A DNA stretch of 64,000 nt, taken from Pseudomonas capeferrum. GTDB lineage: Bacteria > Pseudomonadota > Gammaproteobacteria > Pseudomonadales > Pseudomonadaceae. Positions 40,582 through 49,311 of this stretch are shown here, piece after piece (the stretch's first letter is position 1; each line of letters opens with the position of its first letter). Under the pieces are notes generated by a model. The model made no database searches. It had not been told where the DNA came from and saw only the letters and a program-made list of their open reading frames with translations. A program made the translations under genes and the position numbers. The stretch is from assembly GCF_000731675.1 (NCBI RefSeq), contig NZ_JMIT01000001.1, positions 2,231,714-2,295,713 on the forward strand, given 5' to 3'.

Positions 40582-40716
40582 TACCTGCGCCCGGCGACAA
40601 GCCTACGGCGAACGTAAAACCGCTCGTATCTTGACCGCAACACCCAATCCGGTCAATACGGCAAATCGGTCACCCTCCAGCCGCACTCCTGTGATTTTAC
40701 TGGCCTGCGGCAAATT

Positions 40717-40730
40717 CAAACAAACGTTTG
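40717..40730. promoter_or_regulatory. PsrA-like operator before etfQO
   Basis: CAAAC-AAAC-GTTTG fits the fatty-acid-responsive PsrA pattern CAAAC-N(2-4)-GTTTG. Shifted by three bases, it contains the perfect palindrome ACAAACGTTTGT. PsrA is known to repress etf genes in P. aeruginosa. Confidence 0.65.
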
Positions 40731-40732
40731 TA

Positions 40733-40761
40733 TTGGACCCGCCAAGTGGTGTAGATATAAT
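40733..40761 (+). promoter_or_regulatory. Sigma-70 promoter for etfQO
   Basis: TTGGAC, 17 bases and TATAAT, immediately after the PsrA-like operator, so a repressor bound there would block the -35 region. The start codon is about 135 bases downstream. Confidence 0.8.
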
Positions 40762-40897
40762 GCGCGGCCAAGACAAAACGGTGTAGTCCATCCTCTGCGC
40801 TGCTACAGCTCCGCGCCCGTGAAGCGCGGTGCGCATGATCACCCCACACCCATAAGACCAAGCAACAGCACGAGCCTTGATGAGTAGGAGAGAACCA

Positions 40898-42562
40898 GTG
40901 GAACGCGAATACATGGAATTCGACGTGGTCATCGTCGGCGCCGGCCCGGCGGGGCTGTCCGCCGCCTGCCGCCTGAAGCAGAAGGCCGCCGAAGCCGGTA
41001 GCGAGATCAGCGTCTGCGTGGTCGAGAAAGGCTCTGAAGTCGGTGCCCACATCCTCTCCGGCGCGGTATTCGAACCGCGCGCACTGAACGAGTTGTTCCC
41101 CGACTGGAAAGAACTCGGCGCACCGCTCAACACTGCGGTAAAGCGCGACGACATCTACGTGCTCAAGGATGGCGGCAGCTCGATCAAGGTCCCGGACCTG
41201 TTCGTGCCCAAGACCATGCACAACGAGGGCAACTACATCATCTCGCTGGGCAACCTGTGCCGCTGGCTGGCCCAGCAGGCCGAGAACCTGGGCGTGGAGA
41301 TCTACCCAGGTTTCGCTGCCCAGGAAGCGCTATTCGATGAAAACGGCGTGGTGCGCGGTATCGTCACCGGCGACCTGGGTGTCGACCGCGAAGGCAACCC
41401 GAAAGACGGCCTGTACACCCCTGGCATGGAACTGCGCGCCAAGTACACGCTGTTCGCCGAAGGCTGCCGTGGGCACATCGGCAAGCAGCTGATCAAGCGC
41501 TTCAACCTCGACAGTGAATCCGACGTCCAGCATTACGGCATCGGCCTCAAGGAAATCTGGGAAATCGACCCGAGCAAGCACGAACAGGGCCTGGTGGTAC
41601 ACACTGCCGGCTGGCCGCTGGACGTGGTGAGCACCGAGAACACCGGTGGCTCGTTCCTGTATCACCTGGAAAACAACCAGGTGGTGGTCGGCCTGATCGT
41701 CGACCTGTCCTACGCCAACCCGTACCTGTCGCCGTTCGACGAGTTCCAGCGCCTCAAGCACCACCCGGTGATCAGCCAGTACCTCGAAGGCGGCAAGCGC
41801 ATCAGCTACGGCGCCCGCGCCCTGGCCAAGGGCGGGATCAACTCGCTGCCGAAGATGGTCTTCAACGGTGGCGCGCTGATTGGTTGCGACCTGGGCACCA
41901 TGAACGTGGCCAAGATCAAGGGCAGCCACACGGCGATGAAGTCTGGCATGCTCGCCGCCGACGCAGTGGCCGACGCATTGATTGCCGGCAGCGAGGGTGG
42001 CGACGCACTCACTACCTATGTCGACGCCTTCAAGGCCAGCTGGCTGCATGAAGAGCTGTTCGCCAGCCGCAACTTCGGCCCGGCCATGCACAAGTTCGGC
42101 CCGTTGTTCGGCGCAGCCTTCAACTATGTCGACCAGAACTGGTTCGGCGGCAAGCTGCCGTTCACCTTGCACGACACCAAGCCGGACTACGCCTGCCTCA
42201 AGCTCGCGGCCGATTCGAAAAAAATCGACTACCCGAAACCAGACGGCAAGCTCAGCTTCGACAAGCTCAGCTCGGTATTCCTCTCCAGCACCAACCATGA
42301 AGAGGAACAACCCTGCCACCTGAAGCTGACCGACCCGAACGTGCCGATCGCCAGCAACCTGCCGCTGTACGACGAACCGGCCCAACGCTACTGCCCGGCC
42401 GGCGTGTACGAAGTGGTCAGCCAGGAAGACGGCAGCAAGCGCTTCCAGATCAACGCGCAGAACTGCGTGCACTGCAAGACCTGCGACATCAAGGACCCGG
42501 CCCAGAACATCACCTGGGTTACCCCTGAAGGCGCCGGCGGGCCGAACTACCCGAACATGTAA
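40898..42562 (+). CDS. etfQO: Electron transfer flavoprotein-ubiquinone oxidoreductase
   Basis: A 554-residue membrane-associated enzyme that passes electrons from ETF to ubiquinone. The N-terminal FAD loop is VIVGAGPAGLSAACRL. The 4Fe-4S cluster cysteines lie in RYCPAGVYE and CVHCKTCDIKDP near the C-terminus. GTG at 40898 with AGGAGA upstream gives MEREYMEFDVV, the typical N-terminus. A terminator follows. Confidence 0.97.
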   Translation: MEREYMEFDVVIVGAGPAGLSAACRLKQKAAEAGSEISVCVVEKGSEVGAHILSGAVFEPRALNELFPDWKELGAPLNTAVKRDDIYVLKDGGSSIKVPDLFVPKTMHNEGNYIISLGNLCRWLAQQAENLGVEIYPGFAAQEALFDENGVVRGIVTGDLGVDREGNPKDGLYTPGMELRAKYTLFAEGCRGHIGKQLIKRFNLDSESDVQHYGIGLKEIWEIDPSKHEQGLVVHTAGWPLDVVSTENTGGSFLYHLENNQVVVGLIVDLSYANPYLSPFDEFQRLKHHPVISQYLEGGKRISYGARALAKGGINSLPKMVFNGGALIGCDLGTMNVAKIKGSHTAMKSGMLAADAVADALIAGSEGGDALTTYVDAFKASWLHEELFASRNFGPAMHKFGPLFGAAFNYVDQNWFGGKLPFTLHDTKPDYACLKLAADSKKIDYPKPDGKLSFDKLSSVFLSSTNHEEEQPCHLKLTDPNVPIASNLPLYDEPAQRYCPAGVYEVVSQEDGSKRFQINAQNCVHCKTCDIKDPAQNITWVTPEGAGGPNYPNM

Positions 42563-42582
42563 GGCCATGCCCCTGCAGCAAC

Positions 42583-42618
42583 AAAAGCCCCTGCCTCCGT
42601 GGAGTCAGGGGCTTTTTG
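42583..42618 (+). terminator. Terminator between etfQO and mqsA
   Basis: AAAGCCCCTG and CAGGGGCTTT with an inner TCC/GGA pair, then a T run. Flanking A and T runs make it usable from both sides, serving etfQO and mqsA. Confidence 0.9.
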
Positions 42619-42631
42619 TTGCCTGCTCGCA

Positions 42632-43033
42632 TCAGGCTGTACGCACTTCCTCGAACAGTTCGGGGTGGCGATCCAGTAGCTTCAGCAGCTTTACCAGCGC
42701 CACGGGTGGCGTGGTCTTGCCATTTTCATAACGGGAGAACGCATTGACCCCGCCACCAAAAATTTCCCCCGCTTGCCGCTGATCGAGGTCGAACTTCCTG
42801 CGTATGGAGGCAATGAAAGAAGGGTCCACTACAGTTGCATTGACTTGGCGCTCAAATGCCGTCATCAGATCGCTGACACGCATGGCTTGATCATGGCTCA
42901 GCACGCACTCACCGCATGCGGAACAATAATCGCCACTTACGTCCGGGATCAGGGTCGTCTCTCCCTTGTAGCGATAAGGCATGCCCTGAGTGTCAGGTGC
43001 AAGCTCGGCACCCCCGCAAATTGGACATCTCAT
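42632..43033 (-). CDS. mqsA: Antitoxin MqsA
   Basis: A 133-residue antitoxin. The N-terminal zinc domain has CPIC (residues 3 and 6) and CSAC (37 and 40), and it would bind MqsR. The C-terminal helix-turn-helix (about 67-130) ends in GGGVNAFSRYENGKTTPP, with the Asn and Arg that read the AACCT half-site. It neutralises the toxin and represses the operon. It starts within the 3' end of the frameshifted mqsR frame. Confidence 0.93.
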   Translation of the reverse strand: MRCPICGGAELAPDTQGMPYRYKGETTLIPDVSGDYCSACGECVLSHDQAMRVSDLMTAFERQVNATVVDPSFIASIRRKFDLDQRQAGEIFGGGVNAFSRYENGKTTPPVALVKLLKLLDRHPELFEEVRTA

Positions 43034-43331
43034 GATTACAACTCCTTGAAGGCACGATAAGCACGTCGTTGACCACGGACACTTTCAGGTAAACGTAGCC
43101 AACCGCTGTAAACGGGCGGTATACGTCCTGCCAAACCCGGTGATCAATATGGCTGGTCATGCTTTTGTAGAAATCAGTGCGCTTCAAGCTAGTGATTACC
43201 TCAAGCATTCCCGGAAAATCCATTCCTAGCGCCTTAGCATCTCTTAATGCAGTGCCCGTAGGGCTGACGCGCCTTGCCGCAGTCAGGGCTTTTATCCGCT
43301 CCAGCGGGCAATGAGGCGTTCTCTTTTCCAT
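42993..43331 (-). CDS. mqsR: mRNA interferase toxin MqsR with frameshifted C-terminus
   Basis: A 112-codon frame. Residues 1-93 align without gaps to E. coli MqsR (98 residues), including the active-site Lys56 (FYKSM), Gln68 (WQDVYRP) and Tyr81 (VYLKV). After VNDVLIV the family ends in SFKE plus one residue. Here the frame instead reads PSRSCNHEMSNLRG and continues into mqsA. Inserting one base at about 43051-43053 would restore FKEL and a TAA at 43036-43038, two bases before mqsA. So a one-base deletion or a sequencing error has replaced the last five residues with 19. The toxin is probably weakened or altered. Confidence 0.85.
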   Translation of the reverse strand: MEKRTPHCPLERIKALTAARRVSPTGTALRDAKALGMDFPGMLEVITSLKRTDFYKSMTSHIDHRVWQDVYRPFTAVGYVYLKVSVVNDVLIVPSRSCNHEMSNLRGCRACT

Positions 43332-43337
43332 GAGAAA

Positions 43338-43354
43338 TTAACCTTCCAGGTTAA
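43338..43354. promoter_or_regulatory. MqsA operator
   Basis: TTAACCT-TCC-AGGTTAA is a perfect palindrome of the known AACCT-N3-AGGTT type. It ends six bases before mqsR and contains the only purine-rich ribosome binding site (GGAAGG on the minus strand). A lone AACCT half-site follows at about 43366-43370. Confidence 0.85.
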
Positions 43355-43425
43355 ATTGGGCTAATAGGTTATTCCAATAGCCCCCACCTGGAAGTCTGCC
43401 CCACCCCCCACCTGCCTCTAATGCC

Positions 43426-44751
43426 TCATTTGTCACCACACATGATCGGCATCCGCTCCGCCGCAAACGCCAAAGGCTCACGACGCCCGAAATACAGGGC
43501 CGTGAGCAGCCCCACCGCGCCCATGATCAGACAAAAGCCGACACACACCCACGGGCTCCACGGCATCAGAGCGATCAGCGCCAAGGGCGTGGTACTCGCC
43601 CACAGGGCATAGGCAATGTTGTAGGTGAAGGAGATGCCCGAAACCCGGATCTGCGCCGGGAACAGCCCGACCATCACCGACGGCACCACGCCCACCACGC
43701 CGCAGCACAGCCCCGCCAGCGCATAGGCCAGCCAGGTCATGCCCCACTGCCCCACCAGGCTCGCATACAACGCCGCGATACCCAGCGGCAGCAGCAGGCT
43801 GTAGATCATCAGCGCACGCCAGGCGCCCAGGCGATCGACCAGCAGCCCGGCCAGCACACAGCCGATATTCAGGAACACGATACCTACACTGCTCAAGGCA
43901 AAGGTGTGCGCAGCGGTCATGCCGAAGCGCTGCTGCATCACCGTCGGCGTGATCACCACCAACACCACCACTGCCGACGTCAGCACGCAGGTCAGCAGCG
44001 CTGCCGGGAGCAACGCCCCACGATGCTCGCCCAGCACCCGCCGCAGGGGGAACGCCACGGGTTGTTCCTTACGCTCGCGCAAGGCCATGAACACCGGTGT
44101 TTCACTTAGCCAGCGGCGCAACCACACGCCGATCACACCAAATACCCCCCCGAGCAGGAAGGGGTAACGCCAGGCGTAATCGAGAATTTCCTGCGCGGTA
44201 AACGCCTGGGCCAACAAGGTCGCGGTCAGCGCCCCCAGCAGGTAGCCAAAGGTCAACCCGGCTTGCAGGAAACCCAAGGCATAACCGCGCCGACCTTGCG
44301 GCGCGTGCTCGGCAACGAACGTCCAGGCGCTTGGCACCTCCCCGCCGACCGCAGCCCCCTGCAGAATGCGCAGTGCCAGCAAAATCAGTGGCGCCGCGTA
44401 GCCGATGTCGGCATAGGTTGGCATCACCCCGATCAGCAGGCACGGCAGGGCCATCATCAGGATGCTCAGGCTGAACACCCGCTTGCGCCCCAAGTGATCG
44501 GCGAAATGCGCCATGACGATGCCCCCCAGCGGCCGCGCCAGGTAGCCCGTCACGAAGATTCCGAAGCTTTGCAGCAGGCGCAGCCATTCGGGCATTTCGG
44601 GCGGGAAGAACAACTTGCTCAGGGTCAGGGCGAAGAACACGAAGATGATGAAATCGTAGATTTCCAGCGCGCCACCCAGCGCCGCCAGGCCCAGGGTCCG
44701 GTGGTCGCCACGGCTGAACCGGGGCGGGCGAGCGGTATCGATGGCAGTCAT
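43426..44751 (-). CDS. MFS metabolite:proton symporter
   Basis: A 441-residue inner-membrane transporter with about twelve hydrophobic segments. ARPLGGIVMAHFADHLGRKR, LRILQGAAVGGEVPSAW and the N-terminal ALEIYDFIIFVFFA match the metabolite:H+ symporter (ProP/ShiA) group. The substrate, probably an organic acid or osmolyte, cannot be told. It stands alone, between mqsR and the receiver-like gene. Confidence 0.88.
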   Translation of the reverse strand: MTAIDTARPPRFSRGDHRTLGLAALGGALEIYDFIIFVFFALTLSKLFFPPEMPEWLRLLQSFGIFVTGYLARPLGGIVMAHFADHLGRKRVFSLSILMMALPCLLIGVMPTYADIGYAAPLILLALRILQGAAVGGEVPSAWTFVAEHAPQGRRGYALGFLQAGLTFGYLLGALTATLLAQAFTAQEILDYAWRYPFLLGGVFGVIGVWLRRWLSETPVFMALRERKEQPVAFPLRRVLGEHRGALLPAALLTCVLTSAVVVLVVITPTVMQQRFGMTAAHTFALSSVGIVFLNIGCVLAGLLVDRLGAWRALMIYSLLLPLGIAALYASLVGQWGMTWLAYALAGLCCGVVGVVPSVMVGLFPAQIRVSGISFTYNIAYALWASTTPLALIALMPWSPWVCVGFCLIMGAVGLLTALYFGRREPLAFAAERMPIMCGDK

Positions 44752-44820
44752 GGCAGGGTCCGCAGATCGGCAAAGGGCAAGAGGATAGCAAATACCTGCC
44801 TTGCCCTGCCCGCCTTGGCG

Positions 44821-45294
44821 CTAGCGGCTGAACACCGTCTGCGCGAAGTTCACCCGCGGGCGCAGTGTGCTGGCCGGAGCTGCCACAGGCAGTGGCAGCT
44901 TGCCGACCAGCAGCGGCGCGTCGATGATCGCCATGAACGACTCGAGCGCCTCGTTATCCGGCGCCTGCGGCAGGCTCAGGCTGACGGACTGGCGTTCGGT
45001 CTGCGGCACGGCGGGCACTTTCAACTGCGAGGAGTGATAAAGCAGCGCATGCTGGATCTGCGTGCTGACCCGGCAGAAGCGCGCCAGGTCGACGCCAACA
45101 TGGCTGGCCAGCTCGATGTTGCCCAACAGCAGGTGAAAGGGCTGCAAGGCACACTGCACCAGGCGCTGCAGCTCCTCGAAGCTGTCCACGGGTGCAATCC
45201 GGTAATAGCCAAGGCCATTGAGCAGTTTCTCCAGCTGCAAACGCTGGCAAGGATGCTCGTCGGCGATGAGGATGCGCAGGGTCTTGTTTGCCAT
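44821..45294 (-). CDS. Degenerate response-regulator receiver protein
   Basis: A 157-residue protein. Residues 5-115 follow a receiver fold: LRILIADEHPCQRLQLEKLL at the N-terminus keeps the acidic pair (Asp12, Glu13), and LLLGNIELAS sits where the phosphorylated aspartate would be, with Asn59 in its place. The C-terminal 40 residues (APASTLRPRVNFAQTVF) look unstructured. No output domain. It is probably not phosphorylated and may act as a protein-binding module. The start at 45294 removes upstream codons. Next to fpvI on the same strand, but 168 bases away. Confidence 0.72.
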   Translation of the reverse strand: MANKTLRILIADEHPCQRLQLEKLLNGLGYYRIAPVDSFEELQRLVQCALQPFHLLLGNIELASHVGVDLARFCRVSTQIQHALLYHSSQLKVPAVPQTERQSVSLSLPQAPDNEALESFMAIIDAPLLVGKLPLPVAAPASTLRPRVNFAQTVFSR

Positions 45295-45462
45295 TGTCGG
45301 ACCTGGGCAGTAGGTAAAAAGGGACACTCCCTGACCATACTGCGCCAGTAACGGCAATCGCCAAAGCTATGCCTGGCTGGGGTCTCTCTTGATAGTTGTC
45401 GGGAAACCCGCAGAAATCAAGTGACGGGGTGACGGAATTTTCATCCGCCTTTCACCCGTTTT

Positions 45463-45939
45463 TCAGGATTCCCACTCGCGCATGCGCACACGGCAGTGCT
45501 TCATGGCATTGACGATGTGCTTTTCAACCACACTGCGGGACACCCCCAGATGCTCGGCAATCTGCTGATGCGACAGGCCATCGAGCTTGCGCAGCAGGAA
45601 GCAGTCGCGACAAACCTTGCCCAGTTCATCCAGGGCGCGCTGCATCAGCGCCAGGCGCTGGTCGAGCTGCATGTCGTGGGTGAGTGCCGGGCTGTGCCAG
45701 CGCTCGTCGCTGTCGAGTACCTCCAGCGGTTCGGCCTGACGCACCTGGTGGCGCCGGTGACGATCGACCACCAGGTTGAGCGCTGTGCGGTAGAGAAAGG
45801 CACGCGGATGCTCGATCCGTTCGGCATCGGTACGTTCCAGTACCCGCAGATAGGCATCGTGCGCGACGTCTTCGGCAGCCTGACGACTGCCCAGGCGCGC
45901 GGAGAGGAAGCCCACCAGTTCGCGATAGTAATGTTCCAC
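45463..45939 (-). CDS. fpvI: ECF sigma factor FpvI
   Basis: A 158-residue group IV sigma factor. Region 2 (AAEDVAHDAYLRVLER, then RAFLYRTALNLVVDRHRR) and region 4 (LDGLSHQQIAEHLGVSRSVVEKHIVNAMKHC) are clear. Placed divergent to pvdR, as FpvI is in Pseudomonas, where it drives the ferripyoverdine receptor gene under control of an anti-sigma factor. A Fur-box-like sequence lies upstream. PvdS is the alternative, but the position favours FpvI. Confidence 0.85.
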   Translation of the reverse strand: MEHYYRELVGFLSARLGSRQAAEDVAHDAYLRVLERTDAERIEHPRAFLYRTALNLVVDRHRRHQVRQAEPLEVLDSDERWHSPALTHDMQLDQRLALMQRALDELGKVCRDCFLLRKLDGLSHQQIAEHLGVSRSVVEKHIVNAMKHCRVRMREWES

Positions 45940-46032
45940 GACGTTACCTGAGGTCGTCCTGCCTGCCTTTGCCAGAAAGCCGTTTCGGGCAGCTACGCGG
46001 GACTGAGTGATGTCAACGTGCGATAGTACAAA

Positions 46033-46047
46033 CTATAATTATTCTCA
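46033..46047 (-). promoter_or_regulatory. Fur box upstream of fpvI
   Basis: On the minus strand TGAGAAT-A-ATTATAG matches 11 of 14 positions of the 7-1-7 Fur consensus TGATAAT-N-ATTATCA. It lies about 95 bases before fpvI and would give repression in iron-replete cells. Confidence 0.7.
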
Positions 46048-46077
46048 GCAACACGGCATCCTCCCCTCCGATCACGC

Positions 46078-46101
46078 TAAATCCGTACCGTCAGCCTTCG
46101 T
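46078..46101 (+). promoter_or_regulatory. PvdS-type (iron starvation) promoter for pvdRT-opmQ
   Basis: GCTAAAT, 16 bases and CGT fit the PvdS/PfrI consensus TAAAT-N16-CGT, about 70 bases before the pvdR start. Confidence 0.8.
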
Positions 46102-46170
46102 CTAACTGGGACCTCAGTGCGCGCCGCTTTCTTGGCTGTGCGTGGCCATCACCCCTGGCTGGAAGTCTGC

Positions 46171-47343
46171 ATGAGACGTTTACCCCACACCCGCCGTCGG
46201 ATACTGCTCGGTGGCTTGGCCCTGCTAAGCCTGGGCAGCTTGCTGGCCTGGAAGACCCTGCCCTTCGGCGCGCAGCCGTTCAGCACGGTCGCCGTCACCC
46301 GCACCGACATCGAAAGCAGCGTCACCGCCTTGGGCACCCTGCAGCCGCGGCGCTACGTCGACGTGGGTGCCCAGGCTTCCGGGCAGATCCATAAATTGCA
46401 CGTCGAAGCCGGCGACCCGGTGCGCAAAGGCCAGTTGCTGGTCGAGATCGACCCCTCCACCCAGCAAGCCAGGCTCGACGCCGGGCGCTATTCGATCGAC
46501 AACCTCAAGGCCCAGCTGGCCGAGCAGCGCGCACAGTTTCAACTGGCCCAGCAGCAGCTCAAGCGCCAGCGCGACCTGGCCGCCGCCGGGGCAACCCGCG
46601 ACGAAGACGTCCAGGCCGCCGATGCCCAACTCAAGGTGACCCAGGCACGCATCGAAATGTTCCAGGCGCAGATCCGCCAGGCCCAGGCCAACCTGCGCAG
46701 TGACGAGGCGGAGCTGGGCTATACGCGGATCTATGCGCCCATGGACGGCACCGTGGTGGCGGTCGATGCCCGTGAAGGCCAGACCCTCAACGCGCAACAG
46801 CAGACGCCGTTGATCCTGCGCATCGCCAAGCTTTCGCCCATGACCGTCTGGGCCCAGGTATCGGAAGCCGACATCGGCAAGGTCAAACCCGGCATGACCG
46901 CCTACTTCACCACCCTGGCCGGCGGCAAACGCCGCTGGACCAGCACGGTGCGGCAGATTCTGCCAATCCCGCCCAAGCCGCTGGACCAGACCAGCCAGGG
47001 CGGTGGCAGCCCGGCCAGCGCCGTCAATGGCACCACCGGCAGCCAAGTGGTGCAGTACACCGTGCTGCTGGACGTCGACAACCCGGACGGCGCCCTGATG
47101 GCCGAGATGACCACCCAGGTGTTCTTTGTCGCAGGCCAGGCCAGCCAGGTGCTGACCGTGCCACTTGCGGCGCTGGACGACAGCGAAGGCCTGCGCCTCG
47201 CCCGGGTACTCAACAGCAAAGGCGAAGTGGAACAGCGCCAGGTGCGTACCGGCCTGAGCGACCGCCTGCGGGCGCAGGTGCTCGACGGCCTCAGCGAAGG
47301 CGAGCGCCTGGTCATCGGCGCCCCCAGCGTCAGCGGAGGTTGA
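46171..47343 (+). CDS. pvdR: Pyoverdine efflux periplasmic adaptor PvdR
   Basis: A 390-residue MacA-like adaptor. An N-terminal membrane anchor (about 8-28) is followed by a lipoyl half-motif (GQIHKLHVEAGDPVRKGQLLVEID), a long coiled-coil hairpin rich in Ala/Gln (about 95-170), the second lipoyl half (YTRIYAPMDGTVVAV) and a beta-barrel domain. It links PvdT to OpmQ for pyoverdine export and recycling from the periplasm. GGAAG precedes the ATG at 46171. Its stop abuts the pvdT start. Confidence 0.92.
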   Translation: MRRLPHTRRRILLGGLALLSLGSLLAWKTLPFGAQPFSTVAVTRTDIESSVTALGTLQPRRYVDVGAQASGQIHKLHVEAGDPVRKGQLLVEIDPSTQQARLDAGRYSIDNLKAQLAEQRAQFQLAQQQLKRQRDLAAAGATRDEDVQAADAQLKVTQARIEMFQAQIRQAQANLRSDEAELGYTRIYAPMDGTVVAVDAREGQTLNAQQQTPLILRIAKLSPMTVWAQVSEADIGKVKPGMTAYFTTLAGGKRRWTSTVRQILPIPPKPLDQTSQGGGSPASAVNGTTGSQVVQYTVLLDVDNPDGALMAEMTTQVFFVAGQASQVLTVPLAALDDSEGLRLARVLNSKGEVEQRQVRTGLSDRLRAQVLDGLSEGERLVIGAPSVSGG

Positions 47344-49308
47344 ATGACGACGCCCCTGATCGAACTGATCGACATCCGCAAGTCCTACGGCGGCGTCGAT
47401 ACCCCCAAGGTCGACATCCTCCAGGGCATCAGCCTGAGCATTCACCCTGGCGAATTCGTCGCCATCGTCGGCGCATCCGGTTCAGGCAAATCGACGCTGA
47501 TGAACATCCTCGGCTGCCTCGACCGGCCAACCGCCGGCAGTTATCACTTTGCCGGCAAGGACGTGGCCGAGCTGGACAGCGACGAGCTGGCCTGGTTGCG
47601 CCGCGAAGCCTTTGGCTTCGTGTTCCAGGGCTACCACCTGATCCCCTCGGGCTCGGCGCAGGAGAACGTCGAGATGCCGGCCATTTACGCCGGCATCGCC
47701 GCCAGCGAGCGCCATGCGCGCGCAACCGCCCTGCTCACCCGCCTTGGCCTGGCCAGCCGCACCGGCAACCGCCCGCACCAGTTGTCCGGCGGCCAGCAAC
47801 AACGGGTGTCAATTGCCCGGGCGCTGATGAACGGCGGCCACATCATCCTCGCCGACGAACCCACCGGCGCGCTCGACAGCCACAGCGGCACCGAAGTCAT
47901 GGCGCTGCTCGACGAACTGGCCAGCCAGGGCCATGTAATCATCCTGATCACCCACGACCGCGAAGTGGCGGCGCGGGCGCAACGGGTCATCGAAATCCGT
48001 GATGGCCTGATCATCAGCGATTCGGCCGCCGAGCATACCCCCGTCAACACCGACCAAGGGCTGCAGGCCGACGACCTGCGCCAGCGCCTGGACCGCGGCG
48101 CGACCCTGCGCGGGGCATGGAAAGGTGAACTGATCGAAGCCCTGCAGGCGGCCTGGCGGGTGATGTGGGTCAACCGCTTTCGCACCGCATTGACGCTGCT
48201 CGGCATTGTCATCGGGGTGGCCTCGGTGGTGGTCATGCTGGCCGTCGGCGAAGGCAGCAAGCGTCAGGTCATGGCGCAAATGGCGGCATTCGGCTCGAAC
48301 ATCCTCTACCTCAACGGCAAGCCGGCAACGCTCGGCGAGCAGGCCGGCACCATCACCCTCGACGACGTCGCCGCCATCGGCGAACTGCCCCAGGTCAAAC
48401 ACGTCATGCCTGTGATTGGCGAGAAGATGATGGTGCGTCACGGCAACAACAGCCAGCAGTTCTATGTCGGCGGCAACAACACCTGGTTCCCGGAGATCTT
48501 CAACTGGCCAGCGGTCGAGGGCGCCTTCTACACCGAGGCCGACGAAGCCAATGCGGCGGCCGTGGCAGTGATCGGCCAAAAGGTGCGGGAAAAGATGCTC
48601 GACCCCGGGCGCGACCCGTTGGGGCAGTACATCCTGATTGGCAACGTGCCGTTCCAGGTCGTCGGCATCCTCGCCGGCAAGGGCGCCAGTTCCGGCGACC
48701 AGGACAGCGACGGGCGCATCGCGGTGCCCTACTCCGCCGCGGCGATCCGCCTGTTTGGCCAGCGTGACCCGGACTACATCACCGTTGCCGCCCTCGACTC
48801 CACACGGGTCAACGAAGCCGAAGCGGCCATCGATCAGCTGCTGCGCCAGCGCCACCAAGGCCGTCAGGACTTCGAGCTGACCAACGATGCGGCATTGATC
48901 CAGGCCGAAGCACGCACGCAGAACAGCCTGTCGCTGATGCTGGGGGCGATCGCCGCAATTTCACTGCTGGTGGGCGGCATCGGGGTGATGAACATCATGC
49001 TCATGACCGTGCGCGAACGCACCCGTGAAATTGGCATCCGCATGGCCACCGGCGCGCGTCAGCGCGACATCCTGCGGCAGTTTCTGAGCGAGGCCGTGAT
49101 GCTGTCGATGGTGGGCGGCATTGCCGGCATCGTCCTGGCCCTGGCCATCGGCGGCGGCCTGATGCTGGCCGAGATCGCCGTGGCCTTTGCCCTGCCTGCC
49201 ATATTCGGCGCGTTCGCCTGCGCTGTCGTCACCGGCATCGTGTTCGGCTTCATGCCAGCCCGCAAGGCCGCCCGACTCGACCCGGTCAAAGCCCTTACCA
49301 GCGAATAA
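47344..49308 (+). CDS. pvdT: Pyoverdine efflux ABC transporter PvdT
   Basis: A 654-residue MacB-type protein. The ABC domain (1-230) has Walker [10 protein letters not shown], signature LSGGQQQR and Walker [10 protein letters not shown] first transmembrane helix near 275-295, a large periplasmic domain (about 300-525) and three C-terminal helices follow. It powers pyoverdine transfer with PvdR and OpmQ. Starts directly after pvdR. Confidence 0.95.
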   Translation: MTTPLIELIDIRKSYGGVDTPKVDILQGISLSIHPGEFVAIVGASGSGKSTLMNILGCLDRPTAGSYHFAGKDVAELDSDELAWLRREAFGFVFQGYHLIPSGSAQENVEMPAIYAGIAASERHARATALLTRLGLASRTGNRPHQLSGGQQQRVSIARALMNGGHIILADEPTGALDSHSGTEVMALLDELASQGHVIILITHDREVAARAQRVIEIRDGLIISDSAAEHTPVNTDQGLQADDLRQRLDRGATLRGAWKGELIEALQAAWRVMWVNRFRTALTLLGIVIGVASVVVMLAVGEGSKRQVMAQMAAFGSNILYLNGKPATLGEQAGTITLDDVAAIGELPQVKHVMPVIGEKMMVRHGNNSQQFYVGGNNTWFPEIFNWPAVEGAFYTEADEANAAAVAVIGQKVREKMLDPGRDPLGQYILIGNVPFQVVGILAGKGASSGDQDSDGRIAVPYSAAAIRLFGQRDPDYITVAALDSTRVNEAEAAIDQLLRQRHQGRQDFELTNDAALIQAEARTQNSLSLMLGAIAAISLLVGGIGVMNIMLMTVRERTREIGIRMATGARQRDILRQFLSEAVMLSMVGGIAGIVLALAIGGGLMLAEIAVAFALPAIFGAFACAVVTGIVFGFMPARKAARLDPVKALTSE

Positions 49309-49311
49309 CCC

